From contig JAGGNK010003335.1 in NCBI GenBank assembly GCA_017590115.1, forward strand, positions 806,001 to 870,000: DNA of 64,000 bases. Direction: 5' to 3'. Of this stretch, positions 10,999 through 22,550 are shown one piece after another. Below the pieces are notes generated by a model. That model ran no database searches and was not told the origin of the DNA. It saw only the letters and a list, made by a program, of their open reading frames with translations. Each line of letters begins with the position of its first letter. The first letter of the stretch is position 1. Both the position numbers and the translations under genes were made by a program. The DNA is from Montifringilla adamsi. Taxonomy: Eukaryota > Chordata > Aves > Passeriformes > Passeridae.

Positions 10999-11350
10999 AG
11001 TGTCACCGTCATATTTTCTGGAAAAATCCCCTTGCCCAGGATTTCTCTCCTGGGAAGCAGAGAAGCCTCAGAGAAAAAGGAAAACAATACTATCTCATTT
11101 GCTTCTCCTGTGTTTTGCTGCTTTGGAATGTGGTTGGAGATTGTTCATCCAACAGGTGGTTGTTTCATTGGTTTCATGTGAATAATTTTGACTTAATGGT
11201 CAATTATGGTCAAGCTGTGTCGGACTCTGGAGAGAGTCATTAGTATCTTTCTGTCTGTATCCTTTCTGTATAGTTTAGTATAGTATTCTTTAATATAATA
11301 TAGATCATAAAATAATAAATTAGCCTTCTAAGAACATGGAGTCATGTCAC
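10999..11350 (+). mobile_element. LTR-like repeat, copy 2 (5' side of CD14)
   Basis: Same family and orientation as 7690-8030 (see shared blocks there). It begins near 'tgtcaccgtcatattttctgg', has an A/T-rich core (tagtatagtattctttaatataatatag) and ends with 'agccttctaagaacatggagtca'. No internal coding remnants are evident between the two copies, so they are separate insertions, not the two LTRs of one provirus. Confidence 0.55.
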
Positions 11351-11849
11351 TATAGGGCATGAGACAACACGACGCAGACACGCTGCTGCTCTCAAGGCAG
11401 GAAAAAGGGAAGTTTATATTCTGACTCCACCATTTCCAAAGGTGACGGTGGATTGGAGGGTGAAAGTGCCACCTCTCCAATGGCACTGGACAAACCAACA
11501 GTCCATCAAATTTCTCCTCCTCCATAAAGGAATGCAAAACAATAAGTTGTTTACAGAAAGTGTGTGAGAAAGTTGGCTACAAAAATGCAAACATCAGAAA
11601 GCTTAAAAAAATCTTAAAAAATCAAAACAACAGAGTCAGATTCATCATTCCTTCCTTCATCTGGGAACCTCGTGAATAGGAGAGTACAGGACTGTCACAC
11701 CTGGCATGCAGACCATGCCCAGGGGCTGTGTTCCATGTGGGATGGCACAATTCCCATCCATTGTCTGGGCACCTGGAGCTGCTCAGGGAGCTCCTGCACC
11801 AGAAGAAGCCAGAAGTGCTCCAGAAATGCTGGATGTGGCACTGAGTGCT
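11351..11849. other. Probable repeat-derived spacer
   Basis: AT-rich sequence following LTR-like copy 2. It may be further retroelement sequence, but I recognise no family and no gene. Confidence 0.3.
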
Positions 11850-11935
11850 CTGAGACAAGGTGGGGATCAAAGGTTGGACTTGATGATCTTGGAGATCTTT
11901 TCCAGCCTAAAAGGTTGTGTGGTTCTGTGATGTGT
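11850..11935 (+). mobile_element. Short CR1 3'-end fragment
   Basis: Contains 'aggttggacttgatgatcttggagatcttttccagcc' and 'tgtggttctgtgat', the characteristic last ~80 bases of a CR1 element. Confidence 0.75.
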
Positions 11936-11989
11936 CAGGAATTTTTTTTCTTTCTCAGAGATTTCTTGCCTATGTTGGATTCAGAAAAG

Positions 11990-12560
11990 TAATGAAATGT
12001 TGGAATTTCAGGCTCTTTCTTGCTCCAAGGTCAGGGCAAATAAAACTCAGGAGACATTGTTTTTGAAATCTCACTCTGAAGTTTATTATCCTTATCTATT
12101 ACAAACTTATGAGATGTGAGCTCTCTCTAAAAGGTTGAGAAAGTGACCTAAAATGGTGTCTGTTTAAGGCTATTTAAGTCCCAATTACCCAATAAACAGC
12201 TGACATGTATATTATTTATGCTTTTAACCCAATTATGATCACCACAATGTGGACATCCTTCACCCAATTAGAGAAAACCACCCAGATTAATGAAGAAGAA
12301 GGAAGAAGAAGGTGCAAAAAAGACAAGTAACCCACACCCAAAATTCCCCATCTTGGCTCCCATATATCACCATATACTAAAATCCCAAATCTAAGTTTTT
12401 TCACCCTGTGAGATAACACTTCTAACCAATGACACACCCGTAATCCCAGTGCTTTAATCAATTTTGGAAACCTTCTCCACAGCCCCGGGTCAAATGCAGC
12501 ACAGAAAGTTTAAAGTTCTCAGCATCCAGGGTTCCAACAATGAAACTACAGGGCTGGACA
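11990..12560. other. AT-rich, probably retroelement-derived block
   Basis: Contains 'agtttattatccttatctattac' and 'cccaattacccaataaac', poly(A)-signal-like hexamers, and no coding potential. Style and position among other insertions suggest an old LTR or internal ERV fragment, but no family could be named. Confidence 0.3.
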
Positions 12561-12711
12561 ATGCAATTCCGTTTGCTGTAGTTAATGTGGCATTACCCCT
12601 TGGTGCCACAACAGCTGGGCTGGGGTCCCTTGATCTCTGGGACTCTTGTGCAGAGGTTCTCAGCAATTCCGTGATTCCTCTTCTACATCCTTGGCTTACA
12701 TGAAATTCCTC

Positions 12712-13185
12712 AGCACAGAAGGACATGGAGCTGCTGCAGCAAGTCCAGAGGAGACCCCAGAAATGCTCCAAGGGCTGGGCATAGCACCTGCTGTGTAGGC
12801 AGTCTGGGAGATGGGGCTCTCCAGCCTGGAGGAGGCTCAGGGGAGAGCTCAGAGCCCCTGCCAGGACCGAAAGGGGCTCCAGGAGAGGGACCTGGGACAA
12901 GGGCCTGGAGTGACAGCACTCAGGGAATGGCTTCCCACTGCCAGAGGCAGGGTTAGATGGATATTGGGAAGGAATTCTTCCTGTGAGGGTGGGGAGTCCC
13001 TGGCACAGGGTGCCCAGAGCAGCTGTGGCTGCCCCTGGATCCCTGGCTGTCCCCAAGGCCAGGCTGGACAGGGCTTGGAGCAGCCTGGAATGGAGGAAGG
13101 TGTCCTTGCCCGTGTGGAGGGGCTGGAACTGGGTGAGCTTTAAGGTCTCTTCCTATCCAAAAGGGTCTGGAATTCCATGAAACTG
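12712..13185 (+). mobile_element. CR1 LINE 3' fragment (longer copy)
   Basis: Begins near 'gcacagaaggacatggagctgctgcagcaagtccagagg', continues through 'ctccagcctggaggaggctcaggggaga', and ends in the usual 'cagggcttggagcagcctgg...gagctttaaggtctcttcc'. It stops about 400 bp upstream of the TMCO6 start. Confidence 0.88.
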
Positions 13186-13399
13186 CTGCTGAGTGATGAT
13201 GGAAAAGTCACAGCTGCCCTGTGAGCTCTCCTCCCGGCCCCTTCTGACGAGCCGGGGCTGCTGCCTTCAATGTCTGCCCTCCAGCGGCAAACTCCCCGAA
13301 CACCTCGCAGGGGAAGCACGAACTGCTCTGCCCCTCGGTGCCCATCACCGCGGCGGAAGGTCCCTGGGCAGGGATCCGCCTCGTTCCGCATTTCTGCTG

Positions 13400-13594
13400 A
13401 ACCTCCGGGGGCTTTTTTTGCCCTCAGCACTGCGAGCGCGCATCCCACCCCCGCGGGGCACAGCGGCCGGTGCCCGGAGCGGGCTGGATGCTCCGGATGC
13501 GAAGGGGGCCGGGACCGTATTTTCCCCGCCCCGGGACCGCCCCAGGACGGCCTTTTCCTCCTCCTTTTCCTCCTCCTCCTCCTCCCGCTCCGCC
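13400..13594 (+). promoter_or_regulatory. CpG-rich TMCO6 promoter/5' UTR
   Basis: GC- and CpG-rich sequence ends in a pyrimidine tract of repeated tcctcc units immediately before the TMCO6 ATG at 13595. No TATA box is visible, consistent with a housekeeping CpG-island promoter. Confidence 0.5.
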
Positions 13595-16500
13595 ATGTGG
13601 GGCCGGCGGCGGGGCCGGCGCGGCGGGCGCAGCGCGGAGGAGCTGCGGGTGCGGCGGCGGGAGCGAGAGGCAGGTCCGGCCGGGCACAGCGGGCACAGCC
13701 GGGGGTGTGCGGGGTCCCCCGGGGTGGGAAGGAGCCCCCAGCTCGGCCCTCGCCATCCCCATCCCCGCCCGGCCGCGCCCCGCGGGATGCGCGGGGGGAG
13801 CGGCGCCGCTGCCGCTCGGGGAAGCGTTTTACAGCTTCAGATTTTAACCCTTGGGGTTTCTGCCATGAGTTCCCCGTTTCTTCCACTGCCCCACGCTGTT
13901 CGGGTTTTCCAAGGTCTCGCCTAGGTCTTAGCCTGGAGGAAAGGAGGCTCAGGGGGACCTTGTGGCTCTGCGGAGCTCCTGACAGGAGGGGACAGCCGGG
14001 GGGGTCGGGCTGTGCTCCAGGGAACAGGGACAGGAGGAGAGGGAACGGCCTCAGGCTGTGCTGGGGAGGTTTAACTTGGATATTGAGGAAAATGTCTTCG
14101 TCAGAAGGGTGGTCAGATGTTGGAACAGGTGGAGTCATCATTCCTGGAGGTGTTTTCCAAACGAGTAGACGGGGCACTTGGGGCATGGCTTAGTGGCCAT
14201 GGTGGTGTTCAGTTGAAGGCTGGAGTTGATGATCCTGCACTTCTTTTCTAACTTTAATGATTTTCTGATCCTGTGTGGAATCCAGCCTCAGGTCCCGTGT
14301 TCCTGCCCCTTATCCCAGCAGTGGCTTCACACTTTGTGTGCCCGACCCTCAGCCCAGCTCCAAGTGCTGTCTCTGCTCGTGCATCCCTTCCAGCCTTGCA
14401 CGGGGAGGAATGGACAGTTCCTCCCTGGATAAGGGAGGAATGAGGCTCTTGGCTGGGCTGGAGGAGCGTCCTGGCCCAGGCGGGTGGTGACACCTGAGAC
14501 CTTCTGGTCCTGCAGCTCTCAGGAAGGCGCGGCGGCAGGAGCAGCTGGTCAGCAAGCGGCTGCTGCGGGAGGACAGCGCGGCCGAGGAGGGGGCACAGCA
14601 TGGAGCAGACGTCGTGCCAGACCCACTCTCAGAGGATGAGGTGATGAACCTGACGTTCTCTGTGGCAATGGGGTCCCGGGGGTCTTCCCCAGACTCAGCA
14701 TGTGAAGGAGGCTGGGCAGGGCTGGGTTTGGGAATGGTTCTGGTTCACTGCCAGGCACAGTTAAGGCTCCTTGTGCCCACCTTTGTGCGCTGGGCTCCTT
14801 TGCCTTGAGAATTAATTAGTCAATCTTTATTAATTAAGATTAATAAATCTTAATGCTGGCAGTGCTGGAAGCTCACCCACCTCTGAATTCCCTGGCCAGG
14901 TTCTGGAGGTGCTCAGGGGTGTGCAGAGGGGTTCGGAGGACAGGAAGCAATGGCTTGGCCGCCTCCGCTGGGCTCTGCAGAACGAGGAGACTCAGCAGAA
15001 GTTTGTCAGGTCAGCCCAGGCCTGCTGTGCCGTTACAAGGACATGTCCCGAGGGCCCTGTGTCCCTATGCTTGGGTGGGCAAGCTGGAGGTGACAGCAGC
15101 CTTTGGGTCCCCAGGTTGGACGGCAGCATCCGGACGCTCACTGGGCTCTTCACCAGCAGCCTGGCTGACCTGCAGCTGGAGGCTGCCCGCTGTCTGCACG
15201 AGCTGTCCCACTCCAGTGTCCCTGCCGTGGCCGAGGCGTGCCTGCCTGTCACCTCCTACCTGCTCACCTACCTGTCGGGACACAGCCTGGAGCTCACGGT
15301 GAGAACCCTGGGAATCCTTTGGTGTGGTTGGTGTTCACCTCTTGTGGTCACATGTGGCTCACGTGGGAGTGTTGCTGAGGAGGGGCCCTCTGGTAGCAAA
15401 AATCTTTCGGCATCACAGCCTGGCCCTCAGAGCAGGATTGTTCCCAGTGCCCAGGTGTTACAGCCTGCCCTGAGCTGGGGTAACTGAGTTCCTGTTCATC
15501 ACAGATCCCTTGGGTTGCATTACAGTGGAACCACACTGAGTGACCCATGTTTATGTACATATATGTGTGTGTATATATATTTGGTAGGTTTATTTTAGAA
15601 CAATTTGCAATAGAAAGGAGGTACGTAACCATTTTGGTTGTTATCTATAGAAATGACACAATATAAAATTACAAAGATGTCACTTAAGAAAATGTATAAG
15701 GAAAAGGATAAGAGTAGATAGAGTGCCTGTGGCTGCATGCCTTGCAACTTGATCTGGGAAGGAGCAAACAGCTGGAGTAGCTCTGGGCTGCCCACGTGTT
15801 TTCCAGCTGCTCCATGGGGAAGCAGACAGGCTCAGAGCTAAGGAGCAAGGTGGGCAGTGATCTCACTGCTGATCACATTTGGGTGCACCACACAGGCAAG
15901 CTCCAGAACCAGAGGGGACTCAGGGAAATGTCATCCTGAAAAACCTCCAAAGTGGGAGTGATCAGATCCCAGCGTCAGCCAGATAGAAAAATAACAAACT
16001 GAAGATGATTGAGCTGGGAATGGGGTGGCTGGAGAGTCCAGCAGCATCCATCTGTGTTTGCCCCTCCAAGGCCAGCTCCTGCTCAGGGCAGTGTGTGGGA
16101 CCTGGGGCTGTGCTGGCTGCCCACGGGGTCACCTCCTGCTCTGCTCTGTTGTTGCAGGAGCTGTGTTTGTACACACTGGGGAACCTCGTAGTAGAAAGTG
16201 AGGCTGTGAGGAAGCAACTGCTGCCTCAGGGCATTATTCCAGTGCTGGCATCCTGCATCCAGGTGGGTGAAACAGCTCAGTCACATTTCTGCTATGCCCT
16301 GGAGAGACTTTTCTGGCTGACAGCCCTGAGTCACCAGCCCTCCTTCCAGCTGTGGGGAAACTGCAGGGAGCTGTTCCCACAAGCGTCAGGGTCACTTGTG
16401 GGCTCCCTGTGCTCATTCTCAGGGCTCAGCTCAGCACCTTGTGCTCTTCTCCAGCTGAATCCCCCCCATCCAGTGGCTGCCTGGTACATTCTGTAGCACA

Positions 16501-19500
16501 GGGAGCCCTGTCCCCTCTGCCTGGCCTGGGTCCAGCAGGGCTGTGGTTTGCAGGTCCACATGCTCACACCAGGACTTTTCCTGTGTTTGGGCTAAGGCCA
16601 GTGAATGTGGGGAGGGGAACAGCTCAGCTCTGGTGTGGCCACAGGTTCCTGTGTCCCTCCTGGTCCCCTGTGTGCCCCCTCTTCTCCAAGCACAGTGGGG
16701 CTGTGCCGCTCAGCTGGGTTTGGTTGGCACCCTGGGGCCCTGGCTCTGCCAGGAGGGATCAGCTCTGCCAGAGGGATCAGCTCTGCCAGGAGGGATCAGC
16801 TCTGTTCTCTTTGGTTGCAGTCCCCTCACGAGGCAGTGCTGGAAGGTGTGGGCTATGTCCTGTCACAGCTCCTCCAAGCCAAGGAAGCACCCACGGAGAT
16901 CATCCCGTGAGTCTGAGCCCCTGAGCCCTGCACCAGGCTGGGCCCTGGGGCCTCCAGTGGGATTTGTGTGCTGGGGACATGAGGCCTTCCCCATCCCAGT
17001 GACATTAATAGTTCAGGCCACAATCCTACCAGAACTGTGCAAGTTTTGATGCAGATCAGGGAGCAGGGTTTGGCTCCTTTCCCTCAGCCTCATCTGAGCA
17101 GGCAGCTCTGGTATTTCAGTAAAGGCCAGCATGGAGCAGGAAAGGCTTGCAGGGAATTCTGGCTGTGTTCCTCTTGCAGAGGAAAAGATCAACTTGACAG
17201 CCCCCAGTGCCAAAAATGTGACCCCAGTCAGAGTGTTCTGAGTGTCCCCAGGCCCTGCCATGGACAGGGAGAGCCCAAGGCCACAGCCCTTGGCTCAGAG
17301 TTGCTTCCAGGTGTGTGTTTGGACCCTGTGGCCTCTAGGATGGGTCCCTGCTCAGGGTTTGTGTCTCCCTGTTGGTGTCCTGCCTGTGCTCCAGCCTGTG
17401 CCTCCATTAACTCTGCTCTCTGCCCCCAGGCTGGTCCTAGACTCGGCTCTCCCCCAGCACATGCTCCAGCTGGTCTGCTCTGGCCTCAAGGCTGGCATGG
17501 GAGCAGCTGTGGAGTTTGCCTGGTGCCTCCACTACATCATTTGTAGGTAAATGCAGTTTTCTCCTCGTTTCAAGTTCCCTGGGGGCAGCCAAACAGAGGC
17601 ACGAAGGCTCATGGTCCTGTGATGGGATCTGGATTGCCTCCCTTGGGAAAGCAATTCCCCAGCGAGCCTGGGTGTCCCAGCTCTCCTCTCTGAGCACATG
17701 TGCTGTTTGCAGGATTACTGAGCTCTTTTACAGGGTGGGAAAGGGGTTAAACCTGAGGAGGTTGTTTCTAGTCCTCCCAAATGCTCCCAAATTGCTTCCC
17801 CATGCCTGGAGTTGTCCCCCACACTTCCCAAGGCAAGCTCCCTGAATCCTCACACTTGTGGGGTTGGCCCAGGGCCACCTGTCTGGGCTGTGCCAGCAAT
17901 CCCTGCCTGCCACTGGAGCCAGGGACTGAGTAGATACTCAAGGGTCAGGGCTGCTGTTCCCAGACCCACACAGATAATTCCAGTGAATCTGGTTTTCATG
18001 GGCTTTTAAATTTTCTCATAAGCTCAGAAAAAACCCTGCTACTGCAATGCAAAAGAAGTCACTGTTCCAACATGAAATAAGCCCTGTGGTGGTTCAGGAG
18101 AGCACTCTGAATTTCCAGGCCCTGTTTGGTGAGGGGATGTGGTAGTCTCCCCTCTCCAAGCTCCAAGGCCACTGCACTGTCCCTCCCTTTGCAGGCACAA
18201 GGACAACGTGCAGCTGCTGGCGCTGGGGGCTGTGCCCGCGCTCACCTCGCTCCTGCTCGACCTGGCTTCCCAAATCCCCCAGGATGCTCCCGAGGGCCTG
18301 GAGCTGGTGAGAGATGGGCAGGGTGCTGGCTGTTCTCAGGATTGCTGTGGCACGCTGCTCAGCTGAAGGCGTTGCTGTGTCCCCGTGTCACAGCTCGTGT
18401 GCCCCGTGCTGCGGTGTCTCGGTAACCTGCTGGCACACACAGGCTGCCAGCGCCCGGACGCGCGCCTGCTCGTCGCCCTCTTCCTCGTCCTGCAGTGCTT
18501 CCTGCAGCAGCACCCCTTCCTCGTGCAGGAGTGCCTGTGGCTGCTCAACAACCTCACGGGTCAGTGTCCCACGGGCAGGTGGCACAGCTGGGCACTGCTG
18601 GCACCCGCCCTGGTTTTAGTCACACGTTCCTTCTCTGCCCACCCAGCAGATGATCCCTTCTTCTGCTCTGCTCTGCTCTCCCTGGACCTGCTGCCGGCCC
18701 TGCTGCAGCTGCTGACATGTTCCCAGATGGGCACTGTGCTGGTGAACCTTGCCCCAGGCACTGGGAGTGGTGGGGGAGCACTGGAGTTTTAGGAACACGA
18801 ATCCCACAGTGACAGTGCTGGAGTTGGGGGTGGATGGGGCAGCAGTGACAGCTTGGCAGAAGGTCTTGTGTGGTGGCAGTCACCAGCCACCTCCCCTGAA
18901 GCCACTCCAGCTGTATGTGCCCTTGGCAGAGCCTTGTCCCAGCATAAGAGTGGTCCCCAGGGAGATGTTAGCTTGGGGCCAGCCTTGGAGCAGGGCTGGG
19001 AAGGCTCCTGCCTTTGCTTTGAAAGATCCCAAAGCTTTGGGAGACTGGGGACGCTGCCAGGAGTGGGTGGCAAGGCTGGGTCTGCCTGGCACAGAGATCA
19101 ACAGTGCCTTGGGGTGGCTGTGGAGAAGGCTCTCCAAATCCAATGGTTTGGTGGGCACTGGGCTGTGGGCAAGCACCTGGTAGGACAAGAAAAAAAGGTG
19201 GAGAGGGACTTCAGGCAAGGGCACGAGTGACAAAACAACAGGGAATGGTTTCACACTGAGAGGGCAGGGTTAGATGGGATATCGGGAAGAACTCTTCCCT
19301 GTTAGAGTGGTGAGGCCCTGGCACAGGTTGCCCAGAGAAGGGATCGGGCTTGGAGAAACCTGGAATAGTGGAAGGTGTCCCTGGCCACAGCAGGGGTTGG
19401 ACTGGATGAGCTTTAAGGTCCCTTCTAACCCAAACCATTCCACAACTCCATGACATGGGTTGGGAGCCCTCCCAAGCCTGTCAGGAATGTGCCCATGGAG

Positions 19501-20478
19501 CATTCACTGCTCACTCCTGTCCCTCCCACAGGTCCTGACTGTGCTGTGCAACATGGCAGAGAAGGGGCAGTTCCAGTGCCAGCGGCTGCTCCAGCAGCCC
19601 CTCCTGGCCCAGCTCCTGCCCCTGCTCACACTGCCTGACCCCGAGGCCGTGGGGCAGTGCCTGGAGCTGCTGCACCTCCTCTTCCTGCACTGCCCAGAGG
19701 TGAGAGCTCAGGGGGCAGGATTGTAAAGGGGGTGGGGAATGATTACTGTGGAGGTGGTTGTTGTTGTGGAGGGGAATTATTGCAAGTCACAGTGCCCTCA
19801 GTGACTGCCACGCTGCCCTCCAGCCCTCAGCACCCAGGCCCCTGGCCAAAGGGACACTGTGATGCACAGGGTGGCTGGAAGCCCCTCTTGTGTCTGCAGA
19901 GTTCCTTCCTCATTGCCAAGGAGTGGTGTTGGGGCAGGTTGTTTCTAGCCCAAGTCTTCTTTTGCTCCTGCTGAGGTTGCTCACTTGCTGCAGATCACAG
20001 GAAAGAGTTCTCTGTGAGGTTGGCAGGCCCTGGCACAGGGTGCCCAGAGCAGCTGTGCCTGCCCCATCCCTGCATGCCCAAGGCCAGGCAGGATGAGGCT
20101 TGGAGCACCTGGTGGAAGGTGTCCCTGCCTGTGGCAGGGGCTGGGAATGAGATGGGTTTTAAAGTCCTTCCCAGCCAATCACCAGCATGGTGGGATTTAC
20201 CTGGATTGGGAATGCAGCTCTGGGGAATTCCTTCAGCCCTGTTCCCTGGGATGTGGTGGCTTGGGCAGAGATCATCAGCTGTAGCACTCTGCCAGCTCTC
20301 ACCCTCTCCTCTCACACAGGCTGCTGCTGATTTCACCAGGCAAGGTGGGCACCGGGCCCTGGAGCAGCACCAGAGCACCCCAGAGCTGCAGGAGCGGGCA
20401 CAGACACTGCTGGACATGGTCAGGCAGCCCCCAGGAGCCCCCAGTGCCTGCCCGGCCACACTGGCTGCCTCCTTCTAG
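13595..20478 (+). CDS. TMCO6: TMCO6, transmembrane and coiled-coil domains 6
   Basis: A poorly characterised ARM-repeat membrane protein with an importin-alpha-like N-terminus. Twelve exons: 13595-13673, 14516-14640, 14900-15009, 15115-15298, 16158-16262, 16821-16906, 17430-17546, 18195-18306, 18394-18559, 18647-18741, 19532-19699, 20320-20478. They join in frame to 501 aa (human about 493). The basic N-terminus (MWGRRRGRRGG...RVRRRERE) leads into the conserved ALRKARR and LVSKRLL stretch. Later landmarks are QLEAARCLHELSHS, ELCLYTLGNLVVESEAVR, EFAWCLHYIIC and LTVLCNMAEKGQFQCQR, all typical of the family. The donor of exon 1 reads GTCCGG, weaker than usual. Introns carry three CR1 copies (introns 1, 10 and 11). 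It converges with NDUFA2. Confidence 0.95.
13925..14280 (+). mobile_element. CR1 fragment in TMCO6 intron 1
   Basis: Contains 'ttagcctggaggaaaggaggctcagggggac', 'cagaagggtggtcagatgttggaacagg', 'ggaggtgttttccaaa', and the tail 'ctggagttgatgatcctgcacttcttttctaactttaatg', all typical CR1 3' blocks. Confidence 0.82.
16744..16799. repeat. 18-19 bp tandem triplet in TMCO6 intron 5
   Basis: Three head-to-tail copies of ctctgccaggagggatcag (19, 18 and 19 bp; the middle copy lacks one base) end 21 bases upstream of exon 6. Confidence 0.85.
19225..19455 (+). mobile_element. CR1 fragment in TMCO6 intron 10
   Basis: Shows 'gggatatcgggaagaactcttccctg', 'tggcacaggttgcccagag', 'ggttggactggatgagctttaaggtcccttctaaccca' and 'ccattccacaactccatga'. 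The copy is internally shortened. Confidence 0.85.
19985..20185 (+). mobile_element. CR1 fragment in TMCO6 intron 11
   Basis: Shows 'gagttctctgtgaggttggcaggccctggcacagggtgcccagagcagctgtg' and 'gaatgagatgggttttaaagtccttccc'. It is truncated and diverged. Confidence 0.8.
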
Positions 20479-20520
20479 GCCCTGCCCTCTGCCTTCCCTG
20501 CCCTGAACTGCCAGGGGAGG

Positions 20521-20526
20521 AATAAA
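20521..20526 (+). terminator. TMCO6 poly(A) signal
   Basis: AATAAA 43 bases after the TMCO6 stop codon, followed by a GT-rich stretch. It implies a very short 3' UTR. Confidence 0.8.
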
Positions 20527-20836
20527 CTGTTCACCCCAGTGCCCAGCTTCCCAGGGCTCAGGGCTCTGATGTGCCCAGCGCTGGCTGCATGGGGGGCTGG
20601 TCCTTGTCACCAGCTGGTAGCCACCAGCCCAGTGCCCCCCAGAGACTGGAGCAGGGGCAGAGCTGAGCTGCAGATTCTCCTGTGCCAGGGAGGGCTGCAT
20701 CAGCCATTCCTTGAGCTCTCAGCCACCACCAAGCTCAAGGTAAGCACATTGTGTTTATGAATTGATAAATTAAAGATACATTTTTGACATTGAAGGTAAT
20801 CAGTCAAGTCTCCAGCACGTGTGTACTTCCCATCTG
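20527..20836. other. Convergent spacer TMCO6 / NDUFA2
   Basis: The TMCO6 and NDUFA2 stop codons are 358 bases apart. The spacer includes a minus-strand CATAAA variant at 20753-20758 that could end the NDUFA2 transcript. No gene is seen in it. Confidence 0.5.
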
Positions 20837-22331
20837 TCACGCGTGGCCTTTCACAACGCTCTCCAGGGCCTTGCCCACTTCATCCACACTTAGGTTGTTC
20901 AGTGGGATGCTCTTCTCCTTCCCAAACTCTGTGGGAAAACAGGCAGGGTGAGAGGAGGCAGGTGTGTGGGTCCTTTCCTGGTGCAAGGCACTGATGTCAC
21001 AGCCCAGGCTCCCATCACCACATCCCAGTGTTCCTCCACGTGCCCAAGTTAACATTTCCACCTTCTTATTCTCCTCCTTTCCCTTGGAAAGAACTCGAAG
21101 CAGCTCAGTATCTTTCCCAGTCTCCTCTGGCTGGGCAGAGACACATCCAAGAGCAACCCTGTGGCCTTCAGCCCCATCCCAGCAAGGTGTTCCCCTCAGG
21201 AAAGCAGCCTGAAAACTGTTCCTGCAGCTGCCCCAACCTGGGCTGACCCCGGGCTCCACTTCCCTGCCAGTCCCACCCAGACACATGAGACTCCCCTGGT
21301 CTGTGTGCTCACACTGGGAAACCTGTGCTTAAAGAGTCATTGCATCTTTTCAACAGGTTCTAAATTATTTTTTTCCAGCCCAGGTGACCTTTGAGGAAAA
21401 CAAATCCTTTCCAGAGGGGCTTTTCTGCTCCCTTCTTGGTGTTTCACTAAGAAGGCAGTTAAAATAAAAGAGGAACAGCCACATTTTTGTGTAGTGGCTG
21501 GAGAGGGGTTGGGAGATGACCCAGCCCCAGAGGCTGGAAAGGCCCTGCTGAGCTCTGGGCCCTGCTCTGCTTCCCCAGGGTCACTTCCCTGAAGTGACCC
21601 CACAGCGTGGCCTGAGGGCAGCTGCTCCCTCTGCACCACCGCCCCTCCTGGAGCCCCCGAGCAGCAGTGCTGCAGCCCAGAGCTGAAATCCCTCCCTGGA
21701 GCGGGGCAGGCCCTGGCACGGCTGCCCGGGGCTGCCCCAGCCCTGCAGCGGCCGGGCCGGGCCGGGCGGGGTGGGAGCAGCCGGGTCCCGTGGAAGGTGT
21801 CCCTGCCTTGTCCCTCCATGGCAGGAGGTGGCAGCCAGGAGCTTTAAAATCACTTCTACCCCACACAGTCTGTGATTCTCCCCACCCCCGTTCTCCCGTG
21901 CCTGTCCTTTCCCCACGCACCGATCCCTCCCATAAATACGGATGGGCCCTGAAGTCCCTTCCAACCCCAACCATTCCCAGATAATTCCGTGGTGTTTCCC
22001 GGCGGGCAACCCCTACTTACCGTACCGAGCCCAGAGCTTGGGCTGGATACCGGAGCACTCGCGGATCAGGATGGGGAAGTCGGGATTTGCCTTCTTCAGG
22101 GTCACATAGTGCTGCTCGATAAATTCCCTGCGGAGGGAAGGAGGAGCGGCGGGTCCCTGTGGCTCAGCCCGGGGGTGTCTCACTCCCCTGGGGGACCACC
22201 CCCGTCCCGGCCCATCCCCGCGCTGACCTGACGCCGCGGCTGCTGGCGGAGCGCTGGCACAGGTGGATGCGGAGCTCCCTCAGCGCCTGGCCCAGCCCGC
22301 CCCCGATGCTCTTCACAGCGGCCGCCGCCAT
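20837..22331 (-). CDS. NDUFA2: NDUFA2, NADH:ubiquinone oxidoreductase subunit A2 (B8)
   Basis: An accessory subunit of mitochondrial respiratory complex I, in the peripheral matrix arm near the N-module. Exons on the minus strand: 22228-22331, 22021-22127, 20837-20928, joining in frame to 100 aa (human 99). The thioredoxin-like L51/S25/CI-B8 fold is recognisable from [37 protein letters not shown] and [14 protein letters not shown]. The two conserved cysteines are C25 and C59, the pair that can form a disulphide. The ATG at 22331 follows a GC-rich leader and gives the usual MAAAA start. It is head-to-head with IK across a 219-bp shared promoter. Intron 2 carries a CR1-like repeat. Confidence 0.97.
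21690..21990 (+). mobile_element. CR1-derived sequence in NDUFA2 intron 2
   Basis: GC-rich CR1 blocks ('caggccctggcacggctgcccgggg', 'gtggaaggtgtccctgcc', 'gagctttaaaatcacttctacccc') are followed by a second tail-like end ('cctgaagtcccttccaaccccaaccattcc'). Either two nested fragments or one rearranged copy. Confidence 0.7.
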
Positions 22332-22550
22332 CTTCCCTGCCCGCACAACAGCAGGGGCGGGACCGCGGCGCCTCCGCCAATCGCAGCACCCTCTGTGGCC
22401 CGTCCACCAATGGGAGCGCCCGCCGTGATCTCACCCGCCAATGGGAGCGCCTGCCGTGATCTCACCCGCCAATGGGAGCGCCCGCCGCAGTGTGCGCTGG
22501 GAGGGCCGCGCAGAGCGGAAGGGTCGCGCAGCGGAGCGGGGAGCGCAGCG
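22332..22550. promoter_or_regulatory. NDUFA2/IK divergent promoter with repeated CCAAT boxes
   Basis: A CpG-rich 219-bp gap between the NDUFA2 ATG (minus) and the IK ATG (plus). CCAAT boxes lie at 22377-22381, 22407-22411, 22438-22442 and 22469-22473, spaced 30, 31 and 31 bp. The last three sit in a near-perfect 31-bp tandem repeat with the core ccaatgggagcgcc. No TATA box is seen. CCAAT boxes are classically bound by NF-Y. Confidence 0.85.

Noticed and set aside
13140..14186. A 348-codon minus-strand frame over the TMCO6 start
   Set aside because: It crosses the CpG island and a CR1 element and has low-complexity Arg/Pro-rich composition. No recognisable protein.
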